Of a DNA stretch of 64,000 bases, positions 1 to 10,565 are shown piece after piece. How positions within the stretch are numbered: position 1 is the first letter of the stretch; each line of letters opens with the position of its first letter. Below the pieces are notes generated by a model. It saw only the letters and a program-made list of their open reading frames with translations. It did no database searches and had not been told where the DNA came from. The stretch spans positions 62,001-126,000 of the forward strand of contig JAUCBJ010001140.1 in assembly GCA_032718475.1 (NCBI GenBank), in the 5' to 3' direction. Source of the DNA: Nemertoderma westbladi (taxonomy: Eukaryota; Xenacoelomorpha; Nemertodermatida; Nemertodermatidae). Made by a program: the position numbers and the translations under genes.

Positions 1-583
1 CAACCACACGTGTAGTGTGAAAGAGGGATATTTAAATAGTCTGAAAACAACAATTTATAAGTAAATGTCTTGTATCAAACTGAGAAAAGGGTTGCGGTAT
101 TTTTAACTTTATTATTTATTTAAAAAAAAGCTTAAACTTACTTCAAGCATGTTCAAAAACATATTGAACAAAAATATCACATCAGTGTGGGATTCCAACA
201 TACTAAAAACACAATTCTATCCGTGGCAGAAAAGTAAATTGTCGCTTATTTGGGTTATTAGTGAATAGAAAATATATTTTATCTTTCCAATACGCTATAA
301 CACTTGCCTTTATTTTAAGTGTTTGAAAAATGAAATTGAAGATGTCATGTCCATCTAAAATCCATTCACCAGTTAAGCCATTTTCTAGGCGACAATGAAA
401 TCACGCGAATTATTATACGAATTAAGTAAATAACTGTCCAATAATTGCAACAAAGTTTCGAAAAAGGTCTGTCATTCGTTTAGAAACAATCTGAAGTTTG
501 GGAAAAAATTACTTTGACAGACAGATCGCTCGCTGGACCTACATAAGAACCGACATACAGACATAGTAGGTTGCCATCAAACA
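1..583. other. non-coding, no gene seen
   Basis: No credible ORF or RNA gene is visible. The stretch is AT-rich; a short CAGA/GACA run lies near 515-530 and recurs near 918-960, as do CTGT runs elsewhere in the window. Confidence 0.5.
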
Positions 584-591
584 TAAAAATG

Positions 592-832
592 GAGACAGGG
601 GAGGAAACTGGACGCAAAACCCGCCTTGGCGAATTAATATCCCGCCTCAATGTTAAATTCTCAATTTATGGAAAGGAGCAGGTTACAGTGGCACGTTATT
701 TTAACCAAAACAATAAACTAAGCACAATAGAATAGGTTACAGTTTTATTTTTGAGAGTAATCAGCTGTTATTTGCGTCGAATTTCCCCTGGATAGGGATG
801 AATTTTTATTGCGTCCAGTTTCCCCCTATCTG
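592..832. mobile_element. hAT-type MITE (241 bp)
   Basis: The ends are inverted repeats: left GAGACAGGGGAGGAAACTGG, right (reverse complement) CAGATAGGGGGAAACTGG, both followed by ACGCAA. They are flanked by near-identical 8-bp direct repeats, TAAAAATG at 584-591 and TAAAAATT at 833-840. An 8-bp duplication and CAG-type ends are typical of hAT elements; no transposase is present, so it is non-autonomous. The interior (about 617-780) is repeated at 18506-18660 and contains the 'GGAGCAGGTTACAG ... TAACCAAAACAATAAAC' module described in the findings. Confidence 0.75.
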
Positions 833-840
833 TAAAAATT

Positions 841-1684
841 ACGTCCGACATGAAATCAGAAACCTGGATAACCCCAATAAAAACGTTTTAGCTACGTGGG
901 TTGCTTTCCATATATTTTGACAGACAGATCATCGGACGGGTAGACAGACTGACAGACAGACTTAGAGACATAATAGTTTTCGTTAAAAGTGAAAACTGAC
1001 GTTGGGAATGAAGTCAGTGTCCATGAAAGACCCCATAACAAAACTTTTAGGTAGGATGAATACTTTTGTTATTATATTGGGGAGGGGGGGGGGGGGGGGG
1101 GGGGGGGGTGTAAGACTCATGGTATGAAAACTTTAATTAAATTTGTTATAATATGACAGACAAACCGTCAGAAACACAATCCCAGACAAACAGTTTTCCT
1201 TTTCACAGACATTACAGAGACTAAGGATTAAATTATCACTCATAGATTATTAACTACTTGAGCAACTAACGGTTTAAAGTTGTGAAATCCACATAAAAAT
1301 CTTCACCAGGAATGAAAAATCTATTATATTTTCGAGAATAGTGAATCCCGAAATAAAAAATTTATAAAAACTTGTTGTTTGTTATCGAGTATCTCATATA
1401 CCACCGACTAAAACACGGTGCCTTTTTTTCAGTTGGGTAGGTGGTACAAGACAAATACTTGTAATAAATTACAGTTTTCAGACATTTTTGAATATTACAC
1501 TTTCAACCTATACGAGTAATTGTTTCATAAACATTTTATTGAAATAAATTAAGTAAAATATAATATTAATAATTAATATTAAATAAATAATTAAATTAAA
1601 TAAATAAATTAGTTAAAAATAAATATTTTTGGTTTCCGTGAATAAAATATTTAGGTTTTGGGAGAAACATGCGAGAAATAAATC
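841..1684. other. non-coding, with G-run and A/T-rich tract
   Basis: No gene is visible. A pure G-run occupies about 1082-1108, followed by very AT-rich sequence (1540-1640). Stretches 845-905 and 990-1060 look like diverged copies of one another. Confidence 0.4.
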
Positions 1685-4600
1685 CTACCTCATACTTACC
1701 AGTGTCAGTTCGTCGTAGTGTTCGTCATGTAGAACATCCATAGCGGCCTGTACAATTTGGGCGGACGTTGCATTTGCGACTAACGCGTCCCGAATGCTTG
1801 TCCTCAAATTGCACCGCCGTAGGATGTTCTGTGGGTCACGACCCCCACCGGGAAATCCTGTAATGTAAAATGTCACGAACCACCTACCTAATGACCTACA
1901 GTAATGGTCTGAGACTCCCTCAGAATTGTGTCTGCGAAGCTGCTTTTTTAGATTAGCAGCCTCGCCTATGTAATGGTTGAGGAAATCTATGGACTCAATA
2001 CAGTAGACAAATCCCGTAGACGTGTTAGGGATCAGTCTACGATAAGGAGGGATGGGGTTATTGGCCGCAATGTTATATAAATTGTCGCGTGGGAGGGCAA
2101 CATTTTGGAAATCCCTGCTGTCAATCATACGCGAAATAAATTTAGCATAGATTGACGGCACCTTGAGTAAGGAACGGATTGCTTTGATGTTGTCATCCAA
2201 GTTTCCAACAAACATTAGGTTATCCAGAGTACGGACCCTGGATACCAAAACTAAAAGTTGTTCTTTGAGCCATAGATTCCAAATGTCGTCAGGGTCATGT
2301 GTCCGTCCTTTTTTATTCAGTTTATGGCGTATTTGACATGCTACTTTCTCACATGTTTCTCCCAAAACCCTGTGCAGAGTCATGGCTAGCACATAAAGTA
2401 GGGGCCACTGCTCGCGATGGGCCTTTTGTAGGTCCGACCCTACTTGGATATCAATAGACACATGTCGACGTAAAGATATCAGTGGGAAGTGGCTGATATT
2501 GTTTACGTCGATATGTGTCTCTTGTGGCGGCGCTAGACGGACCATGACTCTCTGTTCCTCCCATGGATCTGTGTCCACTGGTAGACCCTCAACTACCACC
2601 AATTGCCCTTGAGAAAATACGTGCCCCCCAACTGCCCCATTGTAAGTTAACCGCATGATCCCCCCCTTGTGTAAATAAATTTCCCGCCTGTCCATGACCT
2701 CCCTTTCCAGTGCCTGAGTTACCCTAGTTGAAGCTAGCCCCCAAGAATCCACCCCACACTGCATCTCGTCCCTAGAAAAAAATGAACCCCCCTCCAAGTT
2801 GACCCTAGCCTTCAGTTTGGTTAGGAAGGCCTCAGTGGCATGTTCCTCAGCTTTGTGCGTACCAACCAGGGAGGTGTAATCTTCTGGTACGTCTTCCCAG
2901 GAAGGAACAATGTTGCGCTCGCACCGCGTTCGTATGATTTCAATAGCCGACCCAATCTCCACGTCGGTGAGGGAAGGGCGCCGGAGAAGCTCTAACAAGC
3001 GCCTCAGATCGGCGTCCCCCCCAGCACGGACGTATTGATTGAGTCGGGCTATCCTGAAGGTTGTCAGAAAGTGCGGTGACAGCCAGATGGGAAGTCCCGA
3101 TACAGGTGGCAACTGTGCCGGATCGCCGCTGGCGATTAGCAGAGTGCCACCGAACGGAACATCCACATCCTTGACCTTTCGGAGGACGTGATCTAGTACG
3201 GCGAAATCTTCTGCACTAAACAGGCCGATTTCGTCGACTAGAATCACGTCCACACGCTGCAGGACTGCCAGCCGCACTTTGCTCTTAGCTAACCTCATCA
3301 GGCTTTGCTCGGCTAACGCACTTACCATCTTTTTGGTGGCTGTTCCTTGGCCACCAAGGCTAAGGAATCGATGGTAATGCATTCCGCCGAGCACACGGGA
3401 CCTCCGGGCAGTGAGTGAAATGAGGGCAACTTTTAAATTCCGAGCTAAGGCATGTGCGCCTGCTGTCAGGAGTACGTGAGTCTTCCCTGTTCCCGGGGCG
3501 CCTACAATAACCGGAGATTCCACAAATGTGGTTGCGGGATCTTTGATTTTGTCTATTGCTTGTTTACAAAAATCTAAACGAGCTCGCTGTTCCAATACTG
3601 ACTCTACATTTTGTAACGGACATTGGTTTATGACTGCTTCCCAGTCTTGTGGTAAAATGTTACCTGAAACTTGGCATAAGTTATCATCAGGGAGGTTAGA
3701 AACCCCCTGTTCCCTGAAACCCTTGATTAAGTTGGCGTGACGAGTAAACTCCTGATTCGCCAGGTCAGTGGAAAGTGCAGCTTGGAACAGCGATTCCAAC
3801 ACCAAAGGCATGTTTGTATACTTCAGACCGTCCCCAGCCAAAAAGGATTTTAATACAGAGTTGGAAGCCATTAACAGTTTTTCAAACTGTCTAGTACTGA
3901 TAGGCTTATACTGGAGCTGCTGAGTGACGTAATCATGACGAATTTTGAGAGACTCAGCCTCCGTCACATTACGCCAATCAGCAACCAGCTTTGCCTTCTG
4001 AAAACATTCCAACAGATTGCCTACAGAATGCAGGTCAATCTCGTTGGAAATATGTCCCATAGACATTAGGACATGTATGATAAATTTTTCGGTCTGGATT
4101 GGTGTTACATTGGAATAGACAATCACAACAGGCTTTGTAGACGCCAAATCAACATAACGACTCACGTACTCGGATTGATTTTGATTTATAGGTCCAAAGA
4201 CCGCCGCTAAAAGTTCCCCAGCCAATGGCTCCCCCCTTCCCGCAATTTCAGTTAAAAAGCTGACAGCAGTTGCAATACCAGAAGCTCGAAGTTTAACAAG
4301 ATGCCCTATTCCATCCACCCACCGTGACTCACCGAGTTCGCTTGAGAATGACCACTCCCCTTGAAAAGATTCTGTGACAAAACATTTGTGGTACATTCCC
4401 AATTGGTTGAATACTCGCAGTTCTGGAGGACGCAGGTTGAATTTGGTCAAAGAGTCGGCATAATAGGGACTGAGGATGTAGTCGTCGATGAGCATAACCT
4501 GAGACTCGGTGAACTGCCGTTCTTGAGGGAGATCGACTCGTGTGCTCACCAGTCTCTGGGTCTGCCCATCTTCTTCTTGGAGTTTGGTCTTCTTAAAGTC

Positions 4601-5281
4601 AGGACTACAGTGGTGGAATCCGGGTCTGTACCCTGGGGCTAGAGTTGATACGTGTTTAAATTCGACATTGGTGTTACAGTATTCTAGCCCCAGGGCGTGC
4701 CAAATTACCTCGTATTGGCTGAAGTTCCATGACGTGTATACCTGTTCCCTCTTCCCTTTTTCTTGAGATGCCATCTGTGCGCCAGAAATTTTTTCATGGA
4801 CAAGGGGTAGCACATCAATAGTAACCTTGCCTTTTTCTGCTACTGACTCATTGAAAAGGACCTTGGCCCTTTCCTCTTTGCCAGCAGCATATTTAATGAG
4901 ATAGCTGACCATAAAACGCCTATCACATACTTCTACGTTAGTGCACGAACGTGTAAAAGTAAATAGGCGTGGGATGGTGGGGACAAAAAACTCATCACTA
5001 CAGGCCGGGTAGTGATATTTTCCAGCCCGGAAGTCTTGGTGTAATAAACGTTCTCCTTCACCATCCATTGTTGCCAGTCCAAGAGACTCCATGATATCCA
5101 TGGTTTCGTTTGAAAAAATGTTTTTGCGTTCAATGAACACTGCTTCGGAGCGTTCTAGGTACCGAGTGTACCGACAAAAAGTGTCACCATTAGCACGAAC
5201 TTTCTGGCAATGGGCCTTACCTTTATGGCAGCTATGAGTCTGTAAAAATTGTAACCTATTTAAAAAAAGTTCCGAAGTCAC
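1685..5281 (-). CDS. Pif1-like SF1 helicase with C-terminal GIY-YIG-like domain (Helitron-like?)
   Basis: A 1198-codon open frame. Seen: Walker A GAPGTGKT near residue 595, Walker B ILVDEIG near 683, GDPAQLPPVSG near 720, an AMTLHRVLGET segment near 965 and LVSRVRTLDNLMFVGN near 1010, i.e. the ordered motifs of a Pif1/RecD-type superfamily 1 DNA helicase. Near 1089-1118 a segment with VYCI ... YIGEAANLKKQLRRHN resembles the core of a GIY-YIG nuclease. The N-terminal third has a YLIKYAAGKEERAKV segment and a FNLRPPELRVF segment reminiscent of Helitron Rep/helicase proteins, so a rolling-circle Helitron-like transposon is the best guess. The annotated first codon is GTG and is not a convincing start: the frame continues upstream through a TAG at 5294-5296. 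The last codons overlap a strong 5' splice site, so the real C-terminus may lie in another exon. No Rep HUH motif was found in the window. A domesticated helicase cannot be excluded. Confidence 0.6.
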   Translation of the reverse strand: MTSELFLNRLQFLQTHSCHKGKAHCQKVRANGDTFCRYTRYLERSEAVFIERKNIFSNETMDIMESLGLATMDGEGERLLHQDFRAGKYHYPACSDEFFVPTIPRLFTFTRSCTNVEVCDRRFMVSYLIKYAAGKEERAKVLFNESVAEKGKVTIDVLPLVHEKISGAQMASQEKGKREQVYTSWNFSQYEVIWHALGLEYCNTNVEFKHVSTLAPGYRPGFHHCSPDFKKTKLQEEDGQTQRLVSTRVDLPQERQFTESQVMLIDDYILSPYYADSLTKFNLRPPELRVFNQLGMYHKCFVTESFQGEWSFSSELGESRWVDGIGHLVKLRASGIATAVSFLTEIAGRGEPLAGELLAAVFGPINQNQSEYVSRYVDLASTKPVVIVYSNVTPIQTEKFIIHVLMSMGHISNEIDLHSVGNLLECFQKAKLVADWRNVTEAESLKIRHDYVTQQLQYKPISTRQFEKLLMASNSVLKSFLAGDGLKYTNMPLVLESLFQAALSTDLANQEFTRHANLIKGFREQGVSNLPDDNLCQVSGNILPQDWEAVINQCPLQNVESVLEQRARLDFCKQAIDKIKDPATTFVESPVIVGAPGTGKTHVLLTAGAHALARNLKVALISLTARRSRVLGGMHYHRFLSLGGQGTATKKMVSALAEQSLMRLAKSKVRLAVLQRVDVILVDEIGLFSAEDFAVLDHVLRKVKDVDVPFGGTLLIASGDPAQLPPVSGLPIWLSPHFLTTFRIARLNQYVRAGGDADLRRLLELLRRPSLTDVEIGSAIEIIRTRCERNIVPSWEDVPEDYTSLVGTHKAEEHATEAFLTKLKARVNLEGGSFFSRDEMQCGVDSWGLASTRVTQALEREVMDRREIYLHKGGIMRLTYNGAVGGHVFSQGQLVVVEGLPVDTDPWEEQRVMVRLAPPQETHIDVNNISHFPLISLRRHVSIDIQVGSDLQKAHREQWPLLYVLAMTLHRVLGETCEKVACQIRHKLNKKGRTHDPDDIWNLWLKEQLLVLVSRVRTLDNLMFVGNLDDNIKAIRSLLKVPSIYAKFISRMIDSRDFQNVALPRDNLYNIAANNPIPPYRRLIPNTSTGFVYCIESIDFLNHYIGEAANLKKQLRRHNSEGVSDHYCRSLGRWFVTFYITGFPGGGRDPQNILRRCNLRTSIRDALVANATSAQIVQAAMDVLHDEHYDELTLVSMR
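1691..1700 (-). other. putative 5' splice site at end of helicase ORF
   Basis: On the minus strand the last codons read ...ACACTG followed by GTAAGTATG, a near-perfect metazoan donor, only five codons before the TAG at 1685. If used, the helicase/GIY-YIG exon ends at base 1700 and coding continues in an exon not recognised here. Confidence 0.5.
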
Positions 5282-5296
5282 CCCAGTCCTTAACTA

Positions 5297-5416
5297 ACCC
5301 ATCCGATGTAAAGTTTCAAAATCTGTTTCAAATTCTTCCTCAAATAAACTCCTCGACTGACAACAAATGCGACTCAGCGTCTTGGCTTTGTCTTCATACC
5401 AGTATGTGTTTAATTA
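5297..5416 (-). pseudogene. N-terminal continuation of the helicase frame beyond a stop
   Basis: In the same frame as the helicase, the minus strand upstream of the TAG at 5294-5296 stays open for about 40 codons, with a non-random look (YWYEDKAKTLSRICC, then FEEEFETDFETL), back to a TAA near 5417. This suggests the protein was once longer and that one nonsense mutation separates the pieces, unless an unseen intron removes it. Confidence 0.35.
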
Positions 5417-5779
5417 AAGTACTAATTTACAGTAATTTTGTAACGAAAAATAGTAGTAGTAAAGCTGTTGTGTATCTCGAATGTAAATAAGTAACTATCT
5501 TAAAGTTTAAGGTTTCTATTAGGGTTCAACCGGAGCTGATTTTTTGCCGGAGCCGGAGCCGGAGCCGGACCAGCCTCAAAAGTGCTGGAGCCAGACGCCG
5601 GATCTACAGTAATATGCAGTAGGAGTACTGCGATACTGTTGGCACTTTATATATAGCTCGGTATAGATCCTTATTAATAATTTTATGATATCTGGTTACA
5701 GGCTATAGCCCTGCAATATCTCGTTTTAGCTTGTTATTGTTAAATAGGTATAGGAGCTCTACATTTACAGATTATAGAG

Positions 5780-5960
5780 GCAGACTTTTCTAACCAAAAC
5801 AATAAACGGTATTATTACCAACTGTGGGAAAGGAGCAGTTTCATAGGTTATAGAGACGGGTGTTTCTAACCAAAACAATAAATGGTATCATCACCAATTG
5901 AGGGAAAGGAGCAGGTTACAGAGAACAGAGGCAGGCTTTTTAACCAAAATTGTCATTAAT
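5780..5960 (+). repeat. three tandem-like copies of the shared 'GGTTACAG/AACCAAAACAATAAA' module
   Basis: Three successive blocks each contain TTTCTAACCAAAACAATAAA-type and GGGAAAGGAGCAG-type segments with about 70-75 bp spacing (5795-5815, 5865-5885, 5935-5950 for the AACCAAAA part). The same module occurs inside the MITEs at 592-832, 18125-18310 and 18506-18717. Confidence 0.6.
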
Positions 5961-6096
5961 GATGCCATTACAGTATGATGTTATTTATTTATTATAGTAG
6001 CGGTACATTAAATGTTTTAATGTTTAATCATGTTAAATTTAATGTTAATTATTTAATAAATGTTTAGTTTTGTTGAAAAGAGAAGTTTAGTTGAAC

Positions 6097-7801
6097 TTAG
6101 GCACTAGATTCGTCCGTTGCATAGACATCTGTGTCGCTGTCGCTCTCACTATAATCCGATTCGACGTTTCTACAAGACAGAAATGGTAGTATTGGTGCGT
6201 TCAAGGCTTCATCCGGGCTAATCCTATGGGTATGATATCCAAGAGCCCAGCAGTTGTACTTCAAGAAAACAAGCCGAGCCACACTCTGCGGTTGTAATCG
6301 AAATCTCTGTCCCCTGTGATTAATTTGGCGGCTTTAAATTCTCTCTCAGAGGGTGACGACCCAGTCCCTGGAGTCAGATATTGTTTCGCAATCTAAATAG
6401 AAGTATTTTATATTTAAAATATAGATATAATAAATGAAGAGAAAATAAAGAAAAAATATAATATAAAATAAAGAAAATTATGTAATTAAACGCTTCATCT
6501 AATTAGTGAGTATACTTACCCTAATGGGGATGAAGTTTAGACAAAATTGTCACAAATTTTCAGAGTGTATGGTTTGTCCAGTTCCCTTTGTGAGAATTAT
6601 GAACAAATGGAGCCATATAGATTTATTCAATTTAAAAAAAAAATATTTTCCTGCATTATTCCATCCATCCATCCATAGCCTTTGGACTTCTTCGAAAGAA
6701 TGTCACTGAATCTGTCACTGTCAATGAATACTGACTCGAGTGCGTGGGTAACGACTAGATGCAACCCATGCGCAAAACACCCATGATGTGACCATTGCAG
6801 GTCGTTCAAGACCTTGACCATGTTAGTCGCGTTGTCTCGATATGCGAGGTGAAGTTTTCTCGGATCTAATGACCAACCAATTATTCAGCGTTTGTAGCAA
6901 CATCTCACCTATATGTGCCGATGTATGAAGTCCTGGGAAAGGAGAACAGTGGATGGTCACTGATTTACGTTCCCACTCACGATTTATAAAATGAACAGTA
7001 AAACTAATGTACGCATCCACACGCGCTGATGACCATATGTCGGTAGTCGCTGAATAATGGTTGTCCTTCACTTCGGAAGAGAGAATGGATTTGAGTTTGC
7101 CTGAGAAGCATTTATAGAGGCCAGGAATTAGAATTGTACGAATATGGTTATCGGAAGGTGTGACATATCACGGATTTAGGGCTTTAAAAATTATACTATG
7201 CGTGGATTACTAACTACATGGTAGGGCAGCATAGCATCCACCATCCATTCTACAAGAAGCCCATCACATTCTTTCTGGACTGCACTACTGGGCGCATATG
7301 TTCGCTTAGTAATAAAATCATCGATCCTTGGCTGGTGCTGGAGCTGATCAAAGGAGGAGGTGGATAGCTTGTAGATCTCTTCGCGTTTTCTTTTTAGAGA
7401 TTTGGCTTTCTCTGCCCTCTTAGATTGAACTTTCTTTGTCTCATTGTATTGTATATGGTGGTGGTGAGACCAAAGATGATGATATAAAGTTCCCGTTCCA
7501 AAGGACCGTGAACAACCCCCGTCTGCCCCCGCGAAACAACGGCACTACAACTGTCCACCTTGCAAATCGCCTTAGAGTGGTCCGTAACTCTAACATCGAA
7601 AAATTTCCAGATATATGATCGGGAATCCGCGGAATCTGCTGCTAGTCTTATAGTGTCGCCAGGATCAGGATCACTGTCAGTCTCACTTGCAGTGCCAGAT
7701 CCAGTTAGTGTTATGATAGGTGTAGCCGGTGTAGGTAAAGGTACCGGTGTTGGTGGTGTTATAGCTATAGGCACTGCTGTCCTATTTGTCGACGCCGCCA
7801 T
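6097..7801 (-). pseudogene. degenerate BED-finger hAT transposase
   Basis: Pieces in order on the minus strand: a start at 7801-7799 followed by a Pro/Thr-rich head and a BED-type zinc finger (SYIWKFFDV ... CKVDSCSAVVSRG) to about 7440; a segment with QPRIDDFITKRTYAPSS and WMVDAMLPYHVVSNPR at 7190-7340; TDIWSSARVDAYISFTVHFI at 6980-7070; CFAHGLHLVVTHAL near 6730-6790; and a C-terminal dimerisation segment (AKQYLTPGTGSSPSEREF) near 6310-6390. These are the ordered signatures of hAT/ZBED transposases. Stops and frame changes separate the pieces, so no protein can be made. The gene lies inside the element at 5520-10557 and matches its hAT ends. Confidence 0.8.
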
Positions 7802-8085
7802 TCCACTATCACTATGATGATATACAACAATATCCTGAGACTGACTGATATACCGGATACACAGAGACAGCCACAATAGGCTTACAAAGGCTACACGAAA
7901 CTGCATATTGATGTGATGACAGGCAGACAGGATGACTACTGTACTGCAGCAGTGCAGGACTGGCAGACCTACAGACTGGTTGAGTGGCTGATGGGCTGTG
8001 CTGTGCATAGTGCAACGCTGTACTGCCAGACTGCTGTACATACGAGAGCAGACGGCTGTATGTACAGCATATAGAAGGCTGGTAG

Positions 8086-10284
8086 GGGTAAATCTTTTCG
8101 ACCTATGCGTAGTTCGCAACATAGGGTTATATATCACCAGTTCCAGAGTTTTAACATTAACTACGCGTAGGTGCGTGTAGCTACGTGTAGGTCCTACTCA
8201 ACTACGTGTAGGTGCTATGTATAACTACGCGTAGGTGCTACGTATAACTATGCCTATATACGATGTTTATCATTAGAAATAAACTACTAAAATAAGTACT
8301 AAAATAAGACAATACTGTATGTTCATATCATAATACAACCCACAAAGCACAAACCATCAAATGCTTTCAACAGTAATGTATCCTACAGTCCTATACCTGT
8401 ATACTCTGTAGTGGCATACGCTAAGACTACATAATGTTGATTAATAATTGTTATTAATAATAAGTGTTAATGATTGGTTGCACTTGTTATTTGACCAAAC
8501 AATTGAATTATGTGCAGTATCAGCTTTCGCTAAACCACTTCACCGGAAGACTGGTAACTTATACTACTGTAGAACATTTAAATTAACCAATGAAAACAAA
8601 GATACTTTAATCATGAGACGTGAATTTTAAGTCTAAAGATACTTGAATCATGAGACGTGAATTTTAAGTCTACTTTATTCATTCTGTGTTTGTATGTGAA
8701 AGAGCCGAATATTATTTATTATTACCAGTGCTGTATGTAGAGATATGAGCTTCTGATTCTGTTATTCCATTTGTCTGATAATCAGATACCTGATATATAC
8801 CGATACTTGCCTAACAACTCAACCCTACCAGACCTGAAATGAAAGATCATTGTTATCACGACTGCTATGCGTAGCACCTTCGCATAGTCTCAAAATACCT
8901 ATGTGTTGTTCCAAAATACCTACGCATAGTTGTTAAAAAGCAGGAAGTCTGGCTCTACCGGTAAATGACAGGAATGGAAGTTACAAACAACGCGTAGCTA
9001 CGCGTAGGTCGAAAAGATTTACTCGGCTGGTAGGTCTAGGTACTGCAGTACTGTCACTGTCTGACTGTGATATAGCCTAGCTACCAAGGACAGAAGGACT
9101 ACCGGTAAGTAGTTAGTCTGTTAGTCCTTGATACATACATACACTGCTGTTTTATTATAAAATATACTTACTTAAAAAGCTACATACTGTATAAAATGAA
9201 ATGAATATATGCCAAACGGTAAATCTTATTTGCCTTATCTAATTATACTATACAATTGTATATTAAGATACACTTATCTGATTAGGATCTTTTCTTGTTA
9301 AGGTCCATCAGGATCTTGTTGGATCTTACTACGATCTGGACAGATATCAGTTATATTTTAGTCTAGGTAATGCATCTGGAATCCGATTGGATCTTACCAT
9401 GATCCTAGTATGATCTTAACAGAAACGCAAGGCCCTAAGATCTGAACAGATGAAGTAAGGTCTTAACCAGATCTGAGAGGTTCCTGACAGAAATGCTAAG
9501 CAACAAGACTAGGGTATATACGATGTTTATCATTAGAAATAAACTACTAAAATAAGTACTAAAATAAGCTAATACTGTGTGTTCATATCATAATACAACC
9601 CACAAAGCACAAACCATCAAATGCTTTCAACAGTAATGTATCCTACAATCCTATACCTGTATACTCTAAGTGGCATACGCTAAGACTACATAATGTTGAT
9701 TAATAATTGTTATTAATAATAAGTGTTAATGATTGGTTGCACTTGTTATTTGACCAAACAATTGAATTATGTGCAGTATCAGCTTTCGCTAAACCACTTC
9801 ACCGGAAGACTGGTAACTTATACTACTATAGAATATTTAAATTAACCAATGGAAACAAAGATACTTTAATCATGAGATGTGAATTTTAAGTCTAAAGATA
9901 CTTGAATCATGAGACGTGAATTTTAAGTCTACTTTATTCATTCTGTGTTAGTATGTGAAAGAGGCAAATATTATTTATTATTACCAGTGCTGTATGTAGA
10001 GATATGAGCTTCTGATTCTGTTATTCCATTTGTCTGATAATCAGATACCTGATATATACCGATACTTGCCTAACAACTCAACCCTACCAGACCTGAAATG
10101 AAAGATCATTGTTATCACGACTGCTATGCGTAGCACCTTCGCATAGTCTCAAAATACCTATGTGTTGTTCCAAAATACCTACGCATAGTTGTTAAAAAGG
10201 CAGGAAGTCTGGCTCTACCGGTAAATGACAGGAATGGAAGTTACAAACAACGCGTAGCTACGCGTAGGTCGAAAAGATTTACTC
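8086..10284. mobile_element. MULE-type MITE nested in the hAT element, later duplicated
   Basis: Left end GGGTAAATCTTTTCGACC at 8086 and right end (reverse complement GAGTAAATCTTTTCGACC) at 10284, with an identical second right end at 9024. The 9-bp direct repeat GGCTGGTAG flanks it at 8077-8085 and 10285-10293 (also 9025-9033). A 9-bp duplication with long inverted ends suits Mutator-like elements. Subterminal CTACGCGTAG palindromes cluster at 8160-8240 and 8995-9010. The original MITE was probably 8086-9024 (939 bp), before a duplication copied its right part. Confidence 0.65.
8255..9134 (+). repeat. direct duplication, copy 1 (about 0.9 kb)
   Basis: From TATATACGATG at 8255 to TTAGTCCTTGATA near 9134 this stretch is almost identical to 9515-10412, offset 1,260 bp. 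It includes the MITE right end plus about 110 bp of the surrounding hAT element. Confidence 0.85.
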
Positions 10285-10412
10285 GGCTGGTAGGTCTAGG
10301 TACTGCAGTACTGTCACTGTCTGACTGTGATATAGCCTAGCTACCAAGGACAGAAGGACTACCGGTAGGCGGTAGGTACCTCCTGAAGTAGTCAGTCTGT
10401 TAGTCCTTGATA
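9515..10412 (+). repeat. direct duplication, copy 2 (about 0.9 kb)
   Basis: Second copy of 8255-9134. It differs by scattered substitutions and an 18-bp-scale insertion near 10367-10385 (extra GGCGGTAGGTACCTCC segment). The spacer 9135-9514 between copies is unique and AT-rich, with several GATCTTA-like words. Confidence 0.85.
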
Positions 10413-10565
10413 CAGCAAATACGTTTACCCATAATACTGTAATAGTAATAAGCGCTTTAATCGGTTTGGGTAAGTTATAACTAGTTTGGCTCCTGAACAT
10501 CAACTTGCCGGAGCCAGAGCCGGACAAGCTTGTCCGGGGAGCTCCGGTTGAACCCTAGTTTCTAT

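Larger units (their letters stand above)
5520..10557 (-). mobile_element. complete hAT transposon (5.04 kb)
   Basis: Perfect 18-bp terminal inverted repeats, TAGGGTTCAACCGGAGCT at 5520-5537 and its complement at 10540-10557, are flanked by a perfect 8-bp target duplication GTTTCTAT at 5512-5519 and 10558-10565. Subterminal GGAGCC/GGAGCCGG repeats follow on both ends. An 8-bp duplication plus the broken BED/hAT transposase inside place it in the hAT superfamily. The element has been enlarged by a nested MITE and a duplication (8.1-10.4 kb). Clean duplications but a wrecked gene suggest an old but undisturbed insertion, or one mobilised in trans. Confidence 0.9.

Noticed and set aside
7394-8137. 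247-codon minus-strand ORF as one intact gene
   Set aside because: The part upstream of the Met at 7801 has no protein-like features and runs into a MITE; downstream the BED domain is followed by a frame break. It is the head of the hAT pseudogene.
8160-8240. CTACGCGTAG cluster as a promoter or CpG island
   Set aside because: The palindromes recur at the other end of the nested MITE, so they are element subterminal repeats.
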